Shown here: piece by piece, positions 57,721 to 64,000 of the stretch
How the letters are laid out: every line of letters begins with the position of its first letter
Numbering within the stretch: the first letter of the stretch is position 1
Assembly: GCF_030704535.1 (NCBI RefSeq)
Contig: NC_081822.1
Location: 13,323,001 to 13,387,000, forward strand
Origin: Vitis vinifera
Taxonomy: Eukaryota > Streptophyta > Magnoliopsida > Vitales > Vitaceae
Direction: 5' to 3'
Length of the DNA stretch: 64,000 bases
Translations under genes and position numbers: made by a program
The notes under the pieces: generated by a model
Told to the model about the DNA's origin: nothing
Database searches by the model: none
What the model saw: only the letters and a program-made list of their open reading frames with translations

Positions 57721-58960
57721 GCTGAAATGACGAAATTACCCCTCGGGACCCTAATATCTTAAATAACTAATAAGAGCACGGCCAGACCATGGAGTACAAC
57801 TCAGGTGCAGCACGAGGGCGTATGAACCCGTTGGGCTGGGCCACTTTGAAACTTCCATCACAATTACAACATGGCTCAAACATTAAATTAAAATAAAATT
57901 AAGCACAATTTTTTAGGCAAAATTTTCTAATTAAAGGATTTTGAAAATACCCAGATGATGAGGTGGCATTTCATGTTTTTTTCAATTTAATGCAAAATTG
58001 ATATTCAGACTTCAGCCAACAGATAAAATAGAAATGAAAAAAGAAAAAAGAAAACTCAAGTCTATTCTGACAATAAACAGCCCAGCAGATGAGTCTAAAA
58101 CAAAGAAACTGAATGGAGATGATTAACCAAAAGGGCCAAGTAATAAGGTTGTCAAAGCAGCAAATAGCAACAATGAAGCATTTTTGTCATGTAGTTGGTG
58201 GTGATTTAGTGAGGCATGGAATCAAAATGGAAAAGAAAACTAAGGCTGCCAAACAGGCCTTTGGCCACCCAGTCTTCAACCTTTTTGACACCCAAAAAAA
58301 AAAAAAGGACCTCTAAAAATGAGCATAATCCAGAGGGCTGGGGAACATCTGATTGGTAGAACTTCTTTCTGGTACTCCTCATAAAAAGGTACCACGTACT
58401 CGTCTCTACCACCAATACATCACACTTCAAAGTTCAACACACGACTGGCTTTATAATTTTGTTCACCATCCTTCGTTGCATATATACCCTGTTCGTCTGA
58501 TGGCTGATGGCTGGCCCCCCATTAATGACCATTTCCAAACTCTTTCAACTGTTTTTGACCCTTTCTATTTATAGCAAGGGCACTTACCTGCTCATTCCAA
58601 CTGGGATTTACTTACAAAAATGCCACTCTCCCTAGAAAAAATTTGTTTTTTATTTTTGAAAAAATGATTATAAAATTTGAGGTTTTTGCCCTTTTTTCAA
58701 TCTATAACTTTATTAATATCATAGTTAAAAATATATAATAAAGCTTTAAATTTTAGAGCTGAAAACCATAATATATTTTTTAAATTAATCATATTTCATC
58801 TTATCTCAAATTTTCCGAAAAAAAAAAAAAAAAAATCTTAACAAATACAAACCGAGGAGAAGGGAATTTCGGTAGAAAAGCAGGGCAAATTGGTACTTCA
58901 GTAAAGCTTCCTATATCTGACGTAAGTGACGACAGACGGAGCTGGACTACAAGAAACCCT
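57721..58960. other. intergenic DNA, no gene seen
   Basis: Only short frames are present (such as 58113-58316 and 58353-58574) and none has recognisable motifs. An A-run lies at 58818-58835. Confidence 0.5.
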
Positions 58961-58980
58961 AACGTGGATAAAAACATCCT

Positions 58981-59225
58981 GTCATTTATCACCTCATGCC
59001 AAGCCATGCGATGCCATGCATCACACATCCATGCATGGATGTGCGAATACATACATACATGAAGCATGCGTGGTATTGAGTCACGTGTCACGTAGTTAAC
59101 GGAAAAGCACCGTTATTGAAAAGGCATAACGGCCGTTTAAAGTTATATATATCAGCACTGCTGACAGTTGGACCCTGACCTTAAGTGGTTCAAAAGAAGA
59201 TTCTCTCTCCTATATAATATGTTTT
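58981..59225 (+). promoter_or_regulatory. promoter-like cluster: RY elements, G-box, TATA box
   Basis: CATGCA at 59015-59020 and the palindrome CCATGCATGG at 59029-59038 are RY elements, bound by B3 factors of the ABI3/FUS3/LEC2 and VAL types. A G-box CACGTG lies at 59082-59087, with a second ACGT core 3 bases on. TATATAATAT at 59211-59220 would serve as TATA box. The order and 60-200 bp spacing are those of seed/ABA promoters, but no secure gene follows downstream. Confidence 0.4.
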
Positions 59226-59469
59226 GAGGTCCGATCCCCTGTAATCAGACCTATTATATTACCTTGTCACCTCCCATTACTGTGCGTCCATATTCTTCTT
59301 CACCGTTCTCTTACTTTAATCGTAGGGATGAGGGAGTTTGCTCAAGATGTGCCACTTAATCGCGTAGCTCGCGATGTAGGGGAGAGAAAGTAGTAGGTTT
59401 TTTAATTTATATTTTTAGTGAGAAGTGTTAAGATAGAAGTAGGAGTATTTTATTAGGGTGTCTCTGGGA

Positions 59470-59604
59470 ATGGGTATCTTCGACGGCGATGTTAACTCCG
59501 CATTCAACCAGATTCACACTCTTGATTTGGCTCCAGAATTAGGGTTCCAAATTTGGCGGGTTGAACCAAATCCAATCCCTTATTATTATTATTATTATTT
59601 TTAA
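59470..59604 (+). CDS. small open frame of unknown status downstream of the promoter-like cluster
   Basis: 44 codons: MGIFDGDVNSAFNQ, then a segment with LGFQIWRVEPNPIP, then six tyrosines encoded by the (TAT)n microsatellite before the stop. The WRVE-x-x-P-x-P wording faintly recalls the start of the first gelsolin repeat of plant villins (IWRIEN-x-x-P-x-P), but no continuation is found in the next 4 kb. It may be a pseudogene first exon, a gene 5' end broken by repeat expansion, or chance. Confidence 0.2.
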   Translation: MGIFDGDVNSAFNQIHTLDLAPELGFQIWRVEPNPIPYYYYYYF

Positions 59605-59835
59605 ATATAGATTTGGATAAATTTATAATTTAGGTTAAACTTTTTTAAAAATATAACAACTCAAATTAAAATCGGAAGAATTTGATTATTATTTGAATTG
59701 AATTTAGGTTGAATTTGGATTGAGTGCAGGGACAAAATAAATATGAAATTACAAATCCAATTTTCTATATTTTTTTTTAATAAAAAAATAAAAAAAAATA
59801 TCAGGTAAAAATGCTATTATTATTATTATTATTTT
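59579..59835. repeat. two (TTA)n microsatellites
   Basis: Runs of TTA at 59579-59600 and 59815-59835 flank an AT-rich segment. Confidence 0.8.
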
Positions 59836-59924
59836 AAATTACTTTCTTGTAAAACCATGTAAAATATTAAAGGATATTTATGTAAAAAATAAATTATTCT
59901 TCAAATTCAAGAATACAGTACGAT

Positions 59925-60215
59925 TAGTTTTACCAATTTGAAATATTTTCATCATTTTTAACCCGTTTTTTTTATATTGAGTGTTTTATTTTTAATCATT
60001 TTACATATTTATATAATTATTTTATAATACAATTTAAAAATAAAAATAAAAAAGATAAAATAATTAAAAGATATTTTTTAAAAATATTATATTTTTTGTT
60101 CTTAAAAATATAGAAAATAAAAAATAATTTATAGTTATCAAGCATATTTACTTATTTTTTGTTTTAAAAAACAAAAAACCATTCTTAAAAATAATTAACA
60201 AATAAGTCCTAAATA
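59925..60215 (+). repeat. AT-rich MITE-like repeat, copy 3 (partial)
   Basis: Shares the blocks ACATATTTATATAATTATTT, TTTTTGTTCTTAAAAATA and TTACTTATTTTTTGTTTT with the copy at 55105-55515, in the same orientation but shorter. Confidence 0.5.
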
Positions 60216-61740
60216 TTCATCGTTTATTTGCCACAAAACAATTTTTTATTTTTTTTTGGAATAATTGGATTAATTCACAAAAATATAAGTAGGTGAGGAA
60301 GGAGATCCTGTAAAAAGCACACTGAGAATGGCTGCTAATTTCAGAGAAAATGACCACTGCTCTGTGATCTGTGTGTCAATCTATGTATATGTATATATAA
60401 ATCCCATTCAGATTTGGTTTGACACGTCTGAAGATGACTTGCTTTCTGTTGCTCTACAAGCACCTATTTGGATACCAAATTCTCTCCTGTCTTCCTCGGC
60501 ACAGTCTCGACTCTTGATTGGTTCTCCCACAGAGATTCTGAATCCATTGCCCTTGAGTTTCCATGATTCCCCATCTCACATGCAGCTTTTTCTGATTATT
60601 CCTCTACTACATGGTGTTTGGAGGACACTTCAATTTTTTCATTCCCATAATTAAAATTAGATTGGGCTAATGGGATTTCAAGGGGAAACAAAAAAATCCA
60701 AAACAATTTATGTTCAATGAAGAAAAGAAAAGAAAAGAAAAGAAAAGAAAGGAAAGGAAAAGAAAAGAAAGGAAAAGGGTCAAATGTAAGATAATGAGAA
60801 AGTTGTATGTTTTATATTTGGACTGACATCCAACTTTAGGAACACAACAATGATGAAAGTACCAGCAGGCTTCTCAATTATTGTTGGAACATTCATTGGC
60901 ATAATTACATTTTGTTTGTAATGTATACTTAGTTCTAGTGTTAAACAAGGAGAATATCAAAAGTCAATAGAAGAACCACCCTCATCCCTCACCAAACTTT
61001 TGTGGTCTTCACTCAAAATACCAATCCTACCACTACTTTTTTTTTAAAAAAAAAGTCTTTAATTTATTTTTAAAAATTATTTGGAAAAGATTTTCCAATT
61101 TTTTCTAGAGAGAGAGAGAGAGCATTTTTTTAAAATCTTAATTGGGATTAAGGAATGGTCTTTGAATTATTCTCAAACCTCTTCAAGTTTCATTCTTAAT
61201 TTAAAATAGATTATTTTGAAATTATTTTGAATGGATTTCAACCCTTTTAATTATCGATACTATTTTTTTCAATAATTATGTTTCGATTATCATATTTTAT
61301 ATTTTTCTTCATTTTCATACAACATTAGATTCTATTCATCTTATTCAAATTTTACCATTTTTATTTTTGCACCACTCAAACTATTTCCAAACATTTTGGT
61401 TTTTGATTCATTTAAAATTAATTTAATATGGGTTAAATTTTATTCATTTATAAATAAGGATGAAAATATCAGTTTACCTGATTTTATGGATATATTGAAA
61501 AATATTAGTCGATTAAATAAAAAAAAAGATCAAAACTCATAGAAATATTGATAAAAATTCTAAAAAATGATTTAAAAAGTAAAATAGACATGTTGAAGTT
61601 ATAAGAATAAAAATTGATTTAAAAAAACTTATAGAAATATTAAAAATAAACTCAAGAAATGATAGAAAAATTAATGATACATGTATTGAAGTTATTTGAC
61701 TGTATAGCTTTAAAAATATAATCCCATCCCAATCCCACAT
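60216..61740. other. intergenic DNA, no gene seen
   Basis: An open frame of 108 codons at 60328-60654 has no recognisable domain. The remainder is AT-rich. An (AAAAG)n run lies inside. Confidence 0.5.
60719..60776. repeat. (AAAAG)n microsatellite
   Basis: About eleven copies of AAAAG/AAAGG on the plus strand. Confidence 0.9.
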
Positions 61741-62260
61741 CGGAATTAAAGAAAAACTAATGTGGTATTTATGACTGTCAGCAAAGGGATCCAGGCAACA
61801 TTGGGCTGAGGAATTATGGTGCCTCGAGGCCGGCCCACTGGCGCCCTAACTGTTAGTGTTTCTTCAAGTTAACCTGAATCTGCAGGCGGTATAAATCACA
61901 GGCTAAGAAATATTCTGAAACCTGTCCAAACATGTGCCTCGGATTGGATGTTTCCTTCATGTGCTTTGGATCGCTTCCCTCGCTCTGTTTTTCGTCAAAA
62001 ACAAATAGAACAAAACATCATGTTTATTTACTTTTGTTGTCTTCTGATCAATGGAAAGGAATCCAGGCAGTGAAGAAGGATCCACAAAAAAACTGAATTG
62101 GCATTAAATTGTTGACTAAGGGGAATATTGGTTTTGGAATGGACTTTATTTGGATATAAACTCAAAGTTGAATTGACATTGGATTTGTGAAAGCAGAAAA
62201 AACCTGCCATGTGGAAGGTGAGTTTTATTTTTCAAGGCCGAACGCATCTGCCACAGGGGT
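61741..62260. other. intergenic DNA with a brief GC-rich patch
   Basis: A short GC-rich patch (GCCTCGAGGCCGGCCCACTG, 61823-61842) contrasts with the surroundings. No coding or known element was identified. Confidence 0.4.
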
Positions 62261-63725
62261 GAGTTTTAAATGCGGGGCTGAATGCATCAACCATGCATTA
62301 GGTAAGCTTTAATCGGCCAAGCAGAGCACATCCAACATGTCTGAGTTGAGCTTTAATTGGCCAAGGCAGAATGCATCCGCCATACCTTTAGTCATGCTTT
62401 AACCAGCGAAAGGCAAGCTATGCTTAAGGTGAGATTTGTATATTTATTTATTGATAATGGAGAAAGCCCACTGTGGCAGGGTCCAAGGTAAGGCCCTTTG
62501 GACCCATCCATGGTTTCCAAACTCTTGGGAGGCTGACTGCACCCGCCATAGCCAGTTTTGAGTAATCCATGGATTCCCAATGGAAAGAATAGAACCTCAA
62601 AACTGTACGTCTATATATACCACACATCTTGACACTCGCCCTTACCATTGAGCCATGCCATGATTGGTGAGATTTAGGTGATAAGGGTAGAAAATATCCG
62701 CCATGCATGAGCTAAGCAATAATCGGCCCAAGAAGAATGCATCCAACACACCTAAGGTGAGCTTTAATTGACGGAAGGAAGAACACATCCGCTACCCCCA
62801 AGGAGAGCTTTAACTGGTTAGGGCAAAACATATATACCATACTTAAAGGGTGAGCTACGATTGGTAAAGGCAAAGTGCATCTGTGTGATCCTGCATTTTC
62901 ACATGCAGTTTCACTCGATGGCAAGACTCGACTTTTGTTTCTGAAAAACCAATTTTATAAATAACGGAGTCGCCACTTATTTCCATTTTATTTTTTAAAA
63001 ATGGCAAACAAAATAAGAAATAAAAATCCAAAAAAATGATTCATTTTCTTTAGAAAGGTTTGTCTTTGAAAACCAGAGTCTAATAATGGTGTGTTTATTA
63101 TTCAAGGAAGAAATTTATTTTACTTTATATTTTAAAACGAGGATTTAATAATTTTGTTTCAAATTATGATTAATGATAAGTTCGAACAATTAGAAAACCT
63201 TAAGTTACAAATTCAGAGGTTTATGTTATTACATCAAAAGTTTTGTAATTTATCCTCCAAGAAGCTCCCGAGGAAGAATCAAAGACTACAAGTTGATGAA
63301 TTACAATGATTTGCTTGGATAGTAATCTATATGTGTCATGGGCAAAAGGACGGGTCTACAATTTGCCATGTTTAAGGTTAGATTTAATTAAGGAATACAT
63401 AACACATCCTCCACACCTTAAGTGAGCTTTAATTAGCAATAGTAGGATGCATCTCTCATGCCAAAGGTAAGCTTTATTTTGCTAAGGCAAAACGCATTCG
63501 ACACTCCTATGGTGAGCTTTAAATGACACATGTAGAATGTAGAATGTAGAATGTATTAACCATGCTTAAGGAGAACTTTAATTAATGAAAGCAGAATGCA
63601 TCCGCAGCATCTAAGTTGAGCTTTAATTGATAAAGATATAACTCATTTACCTTATCCGATGTAAGATTTAACTTGCAATGGTAAAATGCATCCATCAAGT
63701 CTAAGGTGAGAATTAATCAATTATT
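62260..63725. repeat. degenerate minisatellite, about 46-bp period
   Basis: A unit of the form GGTGAGCTTTAATTGGCNAA, GGCAGAATGCATCCGCCATG and CCTAA recurs. The GAGCTTTAA-type core occurs near 62302, 62346, 62393, 62712, 62758, 62803, 62849, 63376, 63422, 63468, 63511, 63571, 63616, 63662 and 63704. Spacings cluster at 43-47 bp, larger where interrupted (62410-62700 and 62880-63360). Copies differ by 20-40% by eye, so the array is old. It carries no long open frame. Confidence 0.75.
62884..63360. other. insert interrupting the 46-bp minisatellite
   Basis: Unrelated sequence divides the array. It contains ATAACGGAGTCGCCACTTAT at about 62961-62980, a phrase I remember as recurring in plant repeats, though I cannot name the family with confidence. 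No terminal repeats were resolved. Confidence 0.35.
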
Positions 63726-64000
63726 TCTAATTACTTTTATTCCAGAATAGTTCTTTATTATTCTTCTTTGGATTGTGCGAATGAAATCACCACTATAAGA
63801 GACTAAAAAGTTATCTTGAGGTGTAAAACATGAAAACCTAGGGTTAGAGCCACGGGAAAATAATGGGTAAAATTGGACTAAAAATGGAATAAATGAATGG
63901 TTGAAGCATAATAAATGAAAACATAGATATCCTTTGATGCTAATTTGAATTAAGGGATGGTACAATAACTTATTCCTTGATACTAGAGATTGTTAGTAAT
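63726..64000. other. end of window, no feature seen
   Basis: AT-rich sequence with only a short minus-strand frame (63965-63717) that resembles no known protein. Confidence 0.5.

Noticed and set aside
60328..60654. 108-codon plus-strand open frame starting MAANFREND
   Set aside because: It has an ATG, but there is no recognisable domain, composition is biased, and no splice-consistent continuation or promoter was seen.

Overview
The window reads as plant nuclear DNA. It is AT-rich, its genes are split by spliceosomal introns (up to 7.4 kb) loaded with LINE, copia and SINE debris, and every recognisable protein belongs to a land-plant family. Gene structure and repeat content fit a woody dicot such as Vitis; that assignment is an inference, since no species-diagnostic marker was checked.

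Five protein-coding genes can be rebuilt, each with an open frame across its splice junctions. (1) 6831-8528 (+): GRAS regulator of the SCARECROW-LIKE 1 type, one coding exon, probably with a 2.7-kb intron in its 5' UTR. (2) 14203-25290 (-): DEDDh 3'-5' exonuclease of the SMALL RNA DEGRADING NUCLEASE 5 type, 14 coding exons, 572 aa, one intron with a GC donor. (3) 26513-38712 (+): ribosome maturation factor SBDS with the plant C2H2 extension, 5 exons, 358 aa. (4) 40438-41426 (+): chloroplast m-type thioredoxin, 2 exons, 183 aa. (5) 42371-53214 (-): transcriptional adaptor SEUSS, 9 coding exons, 913 aa, with a further 5'-UTR intron. SDN5 and SBDS are head-to-head about 1.2 kb apart; the thioredoxin gene and SEUSS converge tail-to-tail. 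The functions are unrelated (transcription, RNA decay, ribosome assembly, plastid redox, development), so this is ordinary eukaryotic gene order, not a pathway cluster.

The most unusual object is at 9808-12722: a 2.9-kb foldback element whose arms of about 0.82 kb are nearly identical inverted copies, flanked by a perfect 9-bp duplication (TTATGGTTT). That is the signature of a Mutator-like (MULE) transposon. It has no transposase. Its arms carry 5'-UTR-like and coding-like sequence that may be captured host DNA, and its loop holds a two-level tandem array: a 22-bp subrepeat x4 inside a 212-bp unit x5.

Introns of SBDS, SDN5 and SEUSS hold broken retroelements: several LINE fragments, one copia reverse-transcriptase pseudogene, and SINE-like inserts, one with a 17-bp target-site duplication. 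From 54.3 kb to the right end no gene is secure. That part holds MITE-like AT-rich repeats, microsatellites, a GC-rich islet with a G-box, a promoter-like cluster (RY palindrome, G-box, TATA) near 59.0-59.2 kb, and a degenerate 46-bp minisatellite at 62.3-63.7 kb. No tRNA, rRNA, miRNA or CRISPR was recognised.
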